A stretch of DNA of 64,000 nt from Coffea arabica (lineage: Eukaryota; Streptophyta; Magnoliopsida; Gentianales; Rubiaceae): contig NC_092323.1 in the NCBI RefSeq assembly GCF_036785885.1, forward strand, positions 6,952,501 through 7,016,500. Direction: 5' to 3'. The translations under genes were made by a program, and so were the position numbers. Positions within the stretch are counted from its first letter, which is position 1; each line of letters opens with the position of its first letter. Of the stretch, positions 1 to 11,025 are shown one piece after another. Below the pieces are notes generated by a model. That model ran no database searches. It was not told the origin of the DNA and saw nothing but the letters and a program-made list of their open reading frames with translations.

Positions 1-1329
1 GGCGATTCGCGATCGACTCGATCAGATCGATCGGTCCGATTTGTGTAAGTGGTACGGAAGTTAGTCACTTGGAGCCTTGTTAGGAAATTCGCCAAATTAT
101 CACATGGCAAACCACGAGTCCTAATGAAATTCAATTTAAAAAAACATAGAACTACAAACTATTCACGAAATTGAAACTGAGATTTTCAATGGCTAGTGAT
201 TAATGCGCTCAATGATCTTACGAAATTAATTGTCCGTCCTGTTGTTAGGCGGAGAGCAATTACGATATACTACTTTTTTTCTACTCGAACTGCGGACTAG
301 TTGATCTGCATTGAATCAAGAATCCGAACGACTCATAATTCCACTGAACAATCAGCTACCCTTTTATCTCCGGTAACAAGGGGAAGAGAAAAATGAGAGT
401 TTAATCTACTTATTGAATCGCATGTTTTCTCTTCGAACTCCAATGGGTCAAGGTGGTTGGGGGATTTCATTGATTAAGCTAATTGCTTGGCCCATAATGT
501 TCTGGTGCGTGTCGATGCCTTGAATCGAGAACTGCTTTATACGGTTTTGCACCACAGAAGCAGAGAAGGGAGGAAGGAATACCGGGGGCCCATTTAGGCA
601 ACACATTCCACATCTTTGGTGCACAACGAAGAAAATTAGACGACACATATTGATATAGATCTGACGGCCTTGGCGGATGGAGGACCCGCCTCTTCAGTCT
701 TCATCCTTGTGGGCACACAGCCAGATACTATTTCATCTGGGTTTAGGCCTTAATTTGCCACCTGAGCCTACTCCAGTCCAGCCTCATTGCCATTAGGATT
801 TGAAGGTTAACAGTCACCCGGAAGCCTTCATCGACTACGTGGCTACTTGAGCATCAATGAAATTTTCTTTCTTTTTTATGTAATGCATAAAATACATATG
901 ATCATGGATGAATGATTGAGTTGTATAGAATAATCACTTTATGTAGAAGAATAGACCATAATGATATTTGAGCTCCATGAATTGACTATTCTGCTAGGTG
1001 CCTCAGTCGTTGTCCAGGTGATGGAGCTAGCGCACGAGTTCAAAAATTTTCAAGTTTTTCTACTGCCTTTTGGCTTTTGTGTTTTACAATCAGAATTTTC
1101 TACATTCAAGCTTCCTCCAATATCCTATATGGTCTTTGCTCTAATAAAGACTACGAAGAAGGAAAGTTTGCATTAGATAAAAAGTGCTAACATTTTCTCA
1201 AAAATTGCTTGCCATTGTTCTGGGAAATGTTGCGCTGCACGAGTGCAGTAGTCTTTTTCTTTTTTTTTTTTGTCAAAAGTCATCCACACACGCGTGCGCG
1301 CACACTCACGCGCACACACAGACAAACAG

Positions 1330-1379
<50 letters not shown>

Positions 1380-2490
1380 TAAATGAGTAATTACATAATT
1401 TGCAATCAGAAAATCATTGTGTGTTTCTTTTGAAAATCACACAGGAAAATGATCCTTCCACCTAATATCATTAAAAAGGTTAGTCACAAATTTTGCCAAG
1501 CCCTGGCTACAAAGAATATAATTCCTTCTAATAAAGGTGAATGAACATCTTCGGAAGGCTTAAAGGCCTTCTCAAAAGCTTGATATTATCAACAACAACA
1601 ATTAAAGGGGATACAAACGGGCACCCAATGTCAAAATTGAGATTAGTATTATGGAAGTTTCATGAACAAACTAGATATTACGAATGAAAATGGGGACGAG
1701 TACCTGGCCATGCAGGGGAAGAGTGGTGCGGAGGTTGAGGCGGGGCCGGAATGGCGAAAGGGGAACTTTTTCTCCTCCTATCTAAGGGACCACACCCCCT
1801 CCCATCCCCTGTCATGCCTCTTTTCTAAATATTAATATAGTATAACATTTATGTATTTTTTTATACGTATATATGGAATGAATATCACGTTGTTGTTATT
1901 ATGTAAATATATTGTATTAAATAAATAATATATTATATTATTCTAATAAAATGATGCAATTTTTCGTCAAAACTTCAAAAGAATGATCAATAAAATTATT
2001 ATTAGATATATATAAATAAAAAATTAAATCAAATAAAAAATAATAAATGATAGCGCAGTGGAACGGGTGCACCTGCAAATAGTAGTGCAAGGCGGGGTTG
2101 AGGTCGAGGACAGGAGCTAGAGTCAGGGAAGCTTGGGACAGAGTAGGGGCAAGAGAAACTTTTGTAGAACGGGGCAGGCAGGGAGCTGGGGAAGCTTCCT
2201 CGCCCCGAAACCGCTTGTTGAAGAAATTAAATTTTTTTTTTTTGGTTGAAGAAATTATTTGTTTCTAGCAAGTTTCTTTTGCATATCTCCTGCTGATCTT
2301 CTGCACCACGTTTTTTTTTTTTTTTTTTTTTAATTTGGGTGGTATTCTTCTAAACAGATTAAGGAGAAAAACATCTACTAACATTATTCTTTTTTTTTTT
2401 AATAGCTCAACCGTCCAATTTTATTGAAATTAGTTGGGGAGGTGAGGGCAATTTAATAAAGTATAATTATGAGGTTTCTAATTAAAATTA
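1..2490. other. Intergenic, no gene recognised
   Basis: I found no convincing coding region on either strand. Open frames are all under about 75 codons and lack splice context or family motifs. The stretch is AT-rich, with homopolymer T runs near 2230, 2310 and 2390 and two unusually G-rich patches at about 1690-1830 and 2040-2215. Those patches read like decayed transposon ends but have no clear terminal repeat. Confidence 0.6.
1288..1376. repeat. Compound (CA)n/(TA)n microsatellite
   Basis: Alternating purine-pyrimidine tract: interrupted CA/CG-rich dinucleotides to about 1341, then pure TA for about 34 bp. It would make a length-variable marker. Confidence 0.9.
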
Positions 2491-2539
2491 CCCCTTAGGG
2501 AGATAGGTTGGTGGCAGTAGGGTGGGACCTTGGAAGTGA

Positions 2540-2880
2540 GGCCTACCATTCTCGGTCTGACGAGGGACCTTTGACGCGATGAGACTTCACAATCCCAAAG
2601 GCCCAATGGGCGAATCCGACAAAAGAATCGCTTTTGCTTTCGAACTAGAACAGAAATGGAAAGGTCTGACGGGGCAAAAAATTCGACTCACAACCAAACA
2701 ACTCCACGTCGGTAACAAATCGAATTTGGGTTCGGATCCCACCTCCACGTTTCCCTTGGGTTTGCGTGCCCCAACAGCAGGGCCGTGTCTCTTTCATAGC
2801 TCTAATACCAACGATATGATTGGCTCTAGACCACGATAAGGAGGAACAACATTTCAAGGCCTTCGGATGAGTCTTGACCA
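2540..2880 (-). mobile_element. Possible LTR-retrotransposon leader remnant
   Basis: On the minus strand, about 2785-2800 reads TTGGTATTAGAGC. This is one base from the TGGTATCAGAGC primer-binding site (initiator Met tRNA complement) that follows the 5' LTR in many plant LTR retrotransposons. Downstream on that strand comes a GGATCCGAACCC-type leader. No gag or pol coding frame follows, and no paired LTR was found. If real, this is a short relic. Confidence 0.3.
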
Positions 2881-3017
2881 AATGAGGTTACTCGTTATTT
2901 ATTTATGACGAGGGGACCGGATGAAGTTTACATGGCTGAAATTTGAAATCCACAAATTACTACATTCAAGCATTGGAAATGTAGAAACTAGCTAGGAAGA
3001 ACTTGATAGAGCTACTC

Positions 3018-3522
3018 TTTTTTACCAAAGCCTAAAGACTTTTAGAGTAGTTTACTAATCTTAATCCACAGGAAACCACAAAAGCCGGTAACTGATTTGG
3101 TTCATGAGGAGACTAATATCCTAACCCCAAACCCTCCAGACACCGATGTGGGACTTGACTAGCCTATGCAGCTTAGCTGCTACTAAGGAATAAAGACCCT
3201 CAACTAAAGCTGGTATGGCCAGTTTGTCTTTTTTACCAAAGCCTAAAGACTTTTAGGGTAGTTTACTAACCTTAATCCTTAATCCACAGGAAACCACAAA
3301 AGCCGGTAACTGATGTGGTTCCTGAGGAGACTAATATCCTAACCCCAAACCCCCCCAGACCCCGATGTGGGACTTGACTAGCCTATGCAGCTTAGCTGCT
3401 ACTAAGGAATAAAGACCCCCCACTAAAGCCGGTACGGCCAGTCTGTCTTTTTTACCAAAACCTAAAGACTTTTATGATAGTTTACTAACCTTAATCCACA
3501 GGAAACCACAAAAGCCGGTAAC
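3018..3522 (-). mobile_element. Three-copy tandem retroposed repeat with 16-bp target duplication
   Basis: A unit of about 211-219 bp begins near 3020, 3231 and 3450; the third copy is partial. Units share TTTTACCAAAGCCTAAAG, the AAACCACAAAAGCCGGTAAC block and GATGTGGGACTTGACTAG. The array is flanked by a 16-bp direct repeat, CTTGATAGAGCTACTC, at 3002-3017 and 3523-3538. The left edge is a T run, so on the minus strand the element ends in an A-rich tail. Long target duplications plus an A tail fit LINE-type retroposition of a pre-formed multimer. A degenerate LTR-derived (TRIM-like) unit is the alternative. I see no open frame inside. Confidence 0.7.
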
Positions 3523-3538
3523 CTTGATAGAGCTACTC

Positions 3539-6264
3539 ATTTACCACAATTGGCTAAATGGGGCGGCAGAACAGTGAATCACTATTGAGCCCCGTGATTC
3601 AGACGATTAAATGTGTTTAAGTGTCACTTGACACATTGGATTTGGAGGAGAGGGTTTTATCAAACTTAACTACTGGATGCAGTTGGAAATCATGAAGGAG
3701 AATGTACATTAATCAACAAAAACAGCTTGTTGACGCACCAATGATTTGGTAAGTCGTACATTTAGGAGCAGATCTCAAACAACAAAGCACGTTTTAAGTT
3801 GATTTGAGTATTTTGACATAGACAACGTAATACTACTAATTAAGCTGTGGAAACATGTTTTGACTAGGATGCCAAGGTTCAACATTCTTGGAAGAGCTCT
3901 CTGTTGTGCTAAAAAAAAATTTTTTTTTTGAAAAGAAGTCGAGAAATATCTTACATCTCTCCAGTTAAAAACTACAATTAGGATCATTCAGGAGATAATT
4001 TAGTTTAATACTGGCAGTTGCTCGGTCAATGAACATCAACTGGTCCATTCTTGGGGTTCATATGAGATTAGACATGACCTAATGAGACGGTTAAGCTACT
4101 CTTAGACAGGCTTTAATGCTCGGTTTAGCACTTGCTTCTTCTAAGATAAGGGCAGAATTGACCGTCTAACGACAATAGGTGCTCTATTATTATTATCTCC
4201 AGGACTTGGATCGTTAACTTAACTTTCATTCCAGCCGTCAATATCCTGCACGTATTTTTGTTGTTGTTGTTGTTGTTGTTGTTTGAACTATCAAATTTTA
4301 AAGTCCTAACTTCATTATTCCTGGCACTAGTTTTCTCATATCGTACCACCACATTTACAGGAAACGCATCTTTTTTAGCCACTCATCATGGCTCATGGGA
4401 TGTATATTCCTCCACCCTTTTACCCAATTGATTCGACTGATTAAATTTGGCACCGTCCGAAAGAATCGACTGCGGAACTAGAAAGGCATGCATGGAAATG
4501 TAAGTCTGCATTATTGTTACGCTAGCTGGTATGATGTCAAAATCGGTCATGCAATTGTCTGATACAGACCTATATTATACAATGCACAGGTTTAAATGGC
4601 TGCCATTGGAATTGAGATAGAGATGAGGATAGTAGGGCATCTCTCATTGATGATGATACATTTAGAAGGATTCAGAACATTCAACCACCTCTTTATCAGT
4701 GTATATGGCAAAATCCCATCTAGTCAGTATCCAAGTCAACTGATACTTTGCCCAGGTCTGTAGCCCGTAAGCAGTCGACGCCAGATTGTGGTAGGATATC
4801 GCAATCTACCAGCAATTAAAACTCATATCTACGACAACCCAGATTAGGGTCCTACAGTCGATTAATTGCAGGTTAGATAAATTCGATGACATGGACGAAT
4901 TGTAAAACAGCGTTCACTGATGTAAGCATCATCGTTTGGTACACACAAGAAGTCAATTTGTAAATGGCGTTTTCCGATCCATCAAATGGTGTCAACTTGT
5001 ATCTAAATCATCGATTGGACAAACAAATTCAACCTCTGCTCCACCCAGAATTTTTACCACGCACAAGAGTGGGAGTGTGTGTGGGTGTAAAGATGGAGGA
5101 GGACATTGCTTTGAATTGCATGACAGGTAGTTTTCAAGGATTTGTAACAAAGGGTAAATCAATTCTTCCGCAAATGTATGTGTTCTTCCAGGTACTTGCA
5201 GGCTTGTGACTCTGTTTCTTGCAACAAGTTGGTAATTCTGATAGATTGGCAATTCCTGTTTCATTGAGTTTCATGTCCCCACAAGGCTCAGAAGTAGTAA
5301 AGAACAGGAAACGAGTTCCAACGTCGCTAAAAACTAGGATGACAAAAAAATGCGACATGATAAACCCAAGGTTATAAGTAGTTTATCAAAATGGAAAATT
5401 TTTAGTGCAGGAAGCTATGTTTCAGTCCTTCAGCACACCTGCAGGTGGTTCTATAGAGCATTAAAAAACGGGTGGTTCCATGTATGTGTAAGTTTATCAG
5501 GTTACGCGCTGTATATTCTTTAGTCCGAGAAGCCGGGAGCATGTTCTTGATTCCAGAGGAGACTCCAAGCCCAGAATGGAAGAAAGCAAAGGATTCCAGA
5601 GTGAGAAACTGGTATAGTCTTGCAACTAAAATTGGATTTAGAGAGAAGTTAATGGCTTTCTCCTCTGGAAGGAGGGGTAAAGAAGTCATGTCCGATTTGG
5701 GATAAAAAATCAGCTTAAACTCGGAAAACTTCAAATTGAAATAAACGATTAGATCAGAGACTGAGTTGAGTTGGCTTGATGTCGGACGTAAACTGTACTA
5801 TGGAGTTGCAGGAAACTCATGTGTTCCATTCACTTCATGCATCAAATACATATTTGTTTTGAGCAATTAAGCCGAAAAGCACCAAATACTAGTCTGTATT
5901 GTGATAGCATCAAACGAAAGCAATATACGTTACCAAATAAATTTCCAGTGATTGATCACTATACTTTAAGGTCACTAAATGCATTTTTGCAAATGCGATT
6001 CGGTTCATGCGACGGTTTGATTCACGTTGCGAGTGATTCAGGGAAAAAAAAAAAAGGACGGCAGAGAAAAGCTTTGCGTATTTGGGTACTAATAGAAAAG
6101 ATCCAGCTTGTGTTCGTCACAGTCAGGCTGAACTGCAAATTTTCTTTTGTTTATTATTAGTGGGTTCATGCCTTACAATCGCTAGGACTTGTAATTACCC
6201 AACAAGAGGAAGGCCCATGGGCTGTTCGCAGCACCCAAACACCAAATCTGTACCCCTTTTATAA
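3539..6264. other. Intergenic, no gene recognised
   Basis: Contains a (TTG)n microsatellite at 4257-4283 and several overlapping short frames around 4930-5740 on both strands. None shows a conserved motif or matching splice sites. The frame at 5472-5705 (77 codons, +) has a protein-like composition but no recognisable family, so I do not call it a gene. Confidence 0.5.
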
Positions 6265-6751
6265 GGGCAAATTACACTTTACTTTCTTATGATTTAAAAT
6301 GTTTTTGTACATGACCCTATATAGTTTTAAAAACTGTATATAATCTCTTCATGATTTTAATTAAAGTGTCAAAGTGACGAAATTTGCAATCTACAACGGA
6401 GCCACCTAAGATATCAAAAATACTCCTATGTAAAGTTGAACATTATTTCTTAACCATAGGGGGGTTATGTGTATATTTTGAAAACTATAAGGAGTTATAT
6501 GGTAAAATATTAAATCATACGGGGTTAGTGTATCATGCATATTATGTTTGTATATTTTTGTCACTTCAACCATTTTAATTTTTAAATAAGAGTAATTTTG
6601 ATATTTTCATAGGTTCCGTTACGAATAATCATTTTCGTCACTTTGACACTTTAATCTAAATCATAATGGGGGTTATATATAGTATTTGAAATTATAGGGT
6701 GGTTATGTTCAAAAACACTAAAACCATATGGGGGTAAAGTGTAATTTGACC
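6265..6751. mobile_element. MITE with long imperfect terminal inverted repeats
   Basis: The left end GGGCAAATTACACTTTAC and the reverse complement of the right end (GGTCAAATTACACTTTAC) match except at one base. Complementarity continues imperfectly for about 110 bp, to the shared inner block AAAGTGTCAAAGTGACG at both sides. The element is about 490 bp, AT-rich and non-coding. No matching target duplication was seen, so the superfamily is open; Mutator-type is the likeliest from the long arms. Confidence 0.7.
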
Positions 6752-8397
6752 AAGAAAAAAAATGCCATTAACCGTTTAGATGAAATAATGCAATTCAACG
6801 CCTTCATGCCCTGATAAATTATGGGTTGGAATTATTCAGAAAATCAAAACTTGAAATTATTATGATAACACCAGACCAGTAACGTAGCCTTCAAAGCCCA
6901 ACTTTTTCATTATTGTAATGCTTCAGTTACTCCAGTCTGCTATGCTTTCAGCAATTGATGCATTTCCGTAAGTGTTGATTCGTACGCTATTTTAACTAAA
7001 GTTTTTTAAGTAATTCAGGAAAACATGATAGGGACAAGTCCATATACTAGAAAGATGCAGTTTTTCAAGTTTGTACTTTGTATAGATAATTTGAGTGACA
7101 TGATTTTCGTTTTTTTTGGTACTATTTTAGTTCTATTCAAAATGACTTTTTCTGACATTTTTTTTATACGAGTGTGGGGCTTTTTTTTTGCTTTATGGGT
7201 TTCCTTCCAAAATTCTATTTAGTCTAATATATACATTACAGGGATATGATTTAGGGGCGCTGCTTCATTTGAGTTTGCGCACTTTGCTTCATTTGAGTTA
7301 AAGAGTTTTGACTTTTTGAGTTCATCATAAACTTCTACAAGTATTTTCTTGAGTCAACTTTAGGATATCGCCACATGACATTCATAGATGTGTTTATACC
7401 AAGAATTAGAGGAGAAGAATATGGACTTTCCCAAAATTCATCAACAATTTATCATGCTCAAGTCCCATTAAAACCGTCAATAAAAGTACTGCATACCATC
7501 AAGGATACAAATACAATCAAATGAATCTCATCAACATTTGGATTTGCAATTTTGCAGAACCAAAAAGAGTGGCGCTAATCCCCGAGCCGCAAGCGGTACA
7601 AGAAATCTCCAGCAATGGGCAAAATATACAGCACTTTGGAAAGCGAAAACACCCCCAAGAAATCTTAACAGCTATAGTCAGGTGTCCGTTAGGGTGTCTG
7701 GACGTGGGTAAGAGTGGCCTCTTGCTGTTTTGGGGCTTTGTCTTGTTTCCTCCAAATATCAAATGTACAGTTGTACACCCTCCACTTTCCTCTCTATCTC
7801 TTGTTGCTATCCCATGAATCGTGATCTATAAGGCTGATTAGTAGTAATATACCAATTTTTCCTCATCAGCTCATCATCATACCATATCTGGCCCTATGGA
7901 ATTCTGAATTCTAAATTCTAATACTACTGCTGGATGCTAATGGGCAATTTCTCTCTTTCTTCCATTATACTACGTACGTTCAAAAGGTCTGGACTAGTCT
8001 GGCTCATGGAACGAGGTTAAGGTTCTTCCCTTTTCGCACCTCTCTTCCCTTTTGCTTGCTTCTCACAACTTTTTGAACTTACTGCCCAAACTGTTTTGTC
8101 CTTCCACGTTGTTCTATCATCTGAGATGATCAGCACTCTAGGAATCCGCAGCTGGAGAGCGACCTATGTTAGTATCAGCTTATTATTCTTTCCCAATTTC
8201 ACTGACGCTTCCTTTTCTTTCATCTCTTGTTAAACTCTTCTGCTGATTTACTTCACATCTCTATCATCAACACTGCCTTTCCAGTTCCCACCTCCTACTT
8301 AATTCCCTCTCCCTCCTTCCATCTTTTTCTCATCGCAATTTCCCAACTCCGCCAACTCTCAAAACTCTCATCTCTTCTGCTCTATACTTTCTCTGAA
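6752..8397. other. Upstream region of the EPFL2-like gene
   Basis: No coding region is supported. The last 300 bp before the start codon at 8398 are rich in C and T (about 8180-8400), as is common for plant promoters and 5' leaders. A frame that runs into 8398 from about 8227 has no ATG of its own. Confidence 0.5.
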
Positions 8398-8873
8398 ATG
8401 GGTAGCCGTCAGGGCCTCACATACAGCAGGCTTCACCATTTTGCCATTTCTGTTCTCATTCTCCACCTGGTTTTTAGCTCATCCCACCTGCGAATATTGT
8501 TCAACGCTGAAGGTAAATTTGTTTGCCAGTTAAAGCTTTTAATTTCTCCCACTCAATTCACCAATTTTGAACTTCAGTTTCAATATGTTTTTTTTTTTTG
8601 GCTTTTTCTTCAGGTAGACCAATAGCTAAAACTGTTAGCAATTCAAAGATAGGTTCGAGGCCGCCGCGGTGCGATCGGAAATGCAGCGCTTGTGGGCACT
8701 GCCAAGCTATTCAGGTGCCTACAAATCCCCAAATCAGAGACGGGCACCAGAATTATCCCAGAAACTCCACCACTACTGTTTCCACGATTTTTCATTCCAG
8801 AGGAGATGATTACTCCAACTACAAGCCCATGAGTTGGAAATGCAAGTGTGGAAACCTCATTTTCAACCCCTGA
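8398..8873 (+). CDS. EPFL2: EPIDERMAL PATTERNING FACTOR-like secreted peptide (EPFL2-like)
   Basis: Secreted cysteine-rich peptide precursor of 124 residues. EPFL peptides act outside the cell as ligands of ERECTA-family receptor kinases and shape growth, leaf margins and ovule spacing. Exons are 8398-8512 and 8614-8873, with donor GAAG|GTAAAT and acceptor TTCAG|GT; the junction rebuilds a Gly codon. Residues 11-30 form a hydrophobic signal peptide. The mature domain starts near IGSRPPRC and carries six cysteines (58, 62, 65, 68, 115, 117) in the EPF pattern, ending MSWKCKCGNLIFNP. The start at 8398 is the first ATG and gives a normal signal peptide. The loop between Cys68 and Cys115 is long (46 residues), as in the EPFL1/2/3 group. 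The EPFL2 name rests on C-terminal wording and on the COX6A and acidic-protein neighbours; EPFL1 or EPFL3 cannot be excluded. Confidence 0.88.
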
Positions 8874-10597
8874 TTTCTTTCTTCTCTTCTTTTTTTTTTT
8901 TTTTTTTTTGACTTTTCATGTTTTTGGTAATCCTGTATATAAATGATTATATCAGTTCCTAAAACCATTCTAATATCAGTTAGTTTTTGAGGATGGGGAC
9001 CTTTTTCTTCAAAGGATTTCTTAACATGGTACTTCCATAATTCCGTTATCAGATAATCAGAGACTACGTTAGCAGAAATTTGTAAATGATTAAGATATGG
9101 TATTCAAAAGTCATTGCCCGTAAGCTGATAATGGAATCTGCTTTTTGTGATCAGAGAATCTCTGCCTCTACCATACTTGCTACTGCAGTACTGATGAATC
9201 ATGAATGGTGACAAGTAAATGCAAGACGTCCGTAAAACTACTAAACGTGCAGGAACCATCAATGAAAACGTGTAGTTCTAAACAAATCCGGCAGCAAAAC
9301 TCCGGGTAGCGGATGAAAGATAAAAGTAGCAGAGAGTTTGGAATATATGTAGTCTGGTTACATAGACTGTACTGTTAGGTCTCCCTAGCATTGCTCTTCG
9401 TACTCATGTTACTACAACTGTTGTTTCACTCTCCCTAGCAACAAGTGAACTTGTAGGATTATGGTTGGGCTTTGAGAAGAAAAGAATTTCAATATTCAGG
9501 TCAAAGTTTTCCAGTAGGATCATTGTCCAAACTCTCTTAATAAGGGTCAAAATTCTATTTGTGTTATTTAGTAAGTAAAACAACGAACTGAAGATACCAT
9601 CTTCAAATCTACTACTGGTAGTAAATATTGGGATGCACAAAACCGCAGAATTACTAATTAATGAGGCAAAACAGTGGCTGCAACTAGTAAAAAACTTGGA
9701 CTACTTTTTATTATCTAAAGCAATTCGATAGAGAGCAAAAAGAGACAGAGAGAGAAGTTACTACTGATGATCATTATTATCATGAGGGGAAAGAGCAATC
9801 ATAAGAAAGAACAGCGAGGAGAAGTGTTGAAGCCTGTAGCAGAGGAAATTGTCAATTACTGCTTGTCTTGCTGGATTCCTTGACTTGCAAGGAATTATTC
9901 TAGTAGAGTACTTCTTTTTAGCTTTTCCCGTGGAGGAGTAGAAGTAGAAAGAAGCAGTGGTCCAAATCTACAAGTAGGGTGATCTGCTTGCTTGAGCAAA
10001 TTGTCATCACCTACATTAGCAGGTATAGGCACCAGCCTTTCCCGAGAGGCTGCCTAGCTAGCAAAAGTTTTTGTTGGTAAAAAGTTGCAGAAAACTAAAT
10101 GATAAGTTGTTTCCCTTCCCAGAGGGATTCTACTCTCAAAGTGGAAGACAAGTTGGAAAAAGGTAAAATTAATCCGCAGATACTTTGGACATTGGAGCAT
10201 CAATTTAGGTCACTTGGTAAAATTCAAGTTCCGAAATTGCGTGCAATAGGGAAAAAAGAATCCTTCAAAAAAAAAAAAAGAAAAAAAGAATTGGAACACA
10301 AATCTATACCTAGTTTAGATTAATTTTTTTTATTACAAGTGAAAGAATTTGAATTCGAAACCACTAACTTATACTCCCTCTCTCCAATCATGCAACTTAT
10401 CTCTCGCCCTCAGTTTAGATTAACTTTAACAAAATGCAAGTCCAATTTAGATGGAATTTTTAACTGCATTAAAGAAATTTTGATGCATCCGCACTAAAGT
10501 TATCTCTACCCAGTTATATGTTGACACATCATCATCATCAGTATTGGCTAGAATTTTTTTTTTTTTAAATAATTGTCATTTTGCTGGTATCAAAATT
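8874..10597. other. Intergenic, no gene recognised
   Basis: Holds the EPFL2-like 3' region, with a long T run at about 8889-8910. The rest is AT-rich sequence with only short frames. Nothing in it could be supported as a gene or RNA. Confidence 0.55.
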
Positions 10598-10609
10598 CAA
10601 ACGGAAGCC

Positions 10610-11013
10610 TTTTTTCGAAAACGAAATAAGACACACACGCTCAACTAATTAAATTTGGCTGAGGGTTAAAGCTAAGAAGACCTAAGAGGTAACCTAAGGG
10701 GGACCCACAAAGCCTGTGGACCTTAAGTCCAGGTTAAAGAACCCACATCCTAGCGATGTGGGAAGGATGCCCCTTCCCCCCCCCCCCCAAGCAGATCGCA
10801 CCACCCGAATGGTTGTTTCTTTTTTCGAAGACGAAATAAGACACACACACCCAACTAATTAAATTTGATTGAGGGTTAAAGCTAAAAAGACTTAAGAGAT
10901 AACCTAAAGGGAACCTACAAAGCTTACATGTCCAGCCAATTGGTGACAGGAAGGTAAACCTGTGGACCTTAAGCCCAGGTTAAAGAACCCACATCCTAGC
11001 GATGTGGGAAGGA
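10610..11013 (-). mobile_element. Two-copy tandem retroposed repeat with 12-bp target duplication
   Basis: Two units start near 10611 and 10816 with TTTTTTCGAARACGAAATAA and end with the hairpin CCCACATC-CTAGC-GATGTGGG plus GAAGGA. The right unit holds about 36 bp (near 10925-10960) that the left unit lacks. The pair is flanked by a perfect 12-bp direct repeat, CAAACGGAAGCC, at 10598-10609 and 11014-11025, so it inserted as one piece. A C run of 10 or more separates the units. The left edge is T-rich, so the minus strand has an A-rich end. It resembles the 3018-3522 array in organisation and shares a GATGTGGGA motif with it. No coding frame is present. Confidence 0.75.
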
Positions 11014-11025
11014 CAAACGGAAGCC

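Noticed and set aside
8227-8625. 132-codon frame spanning the EPFL2-like first exon
   Set aside because: It has no ATG before 8398 and runs into the intron; the spliced EPFL2-like model explains the conserved cysteines.
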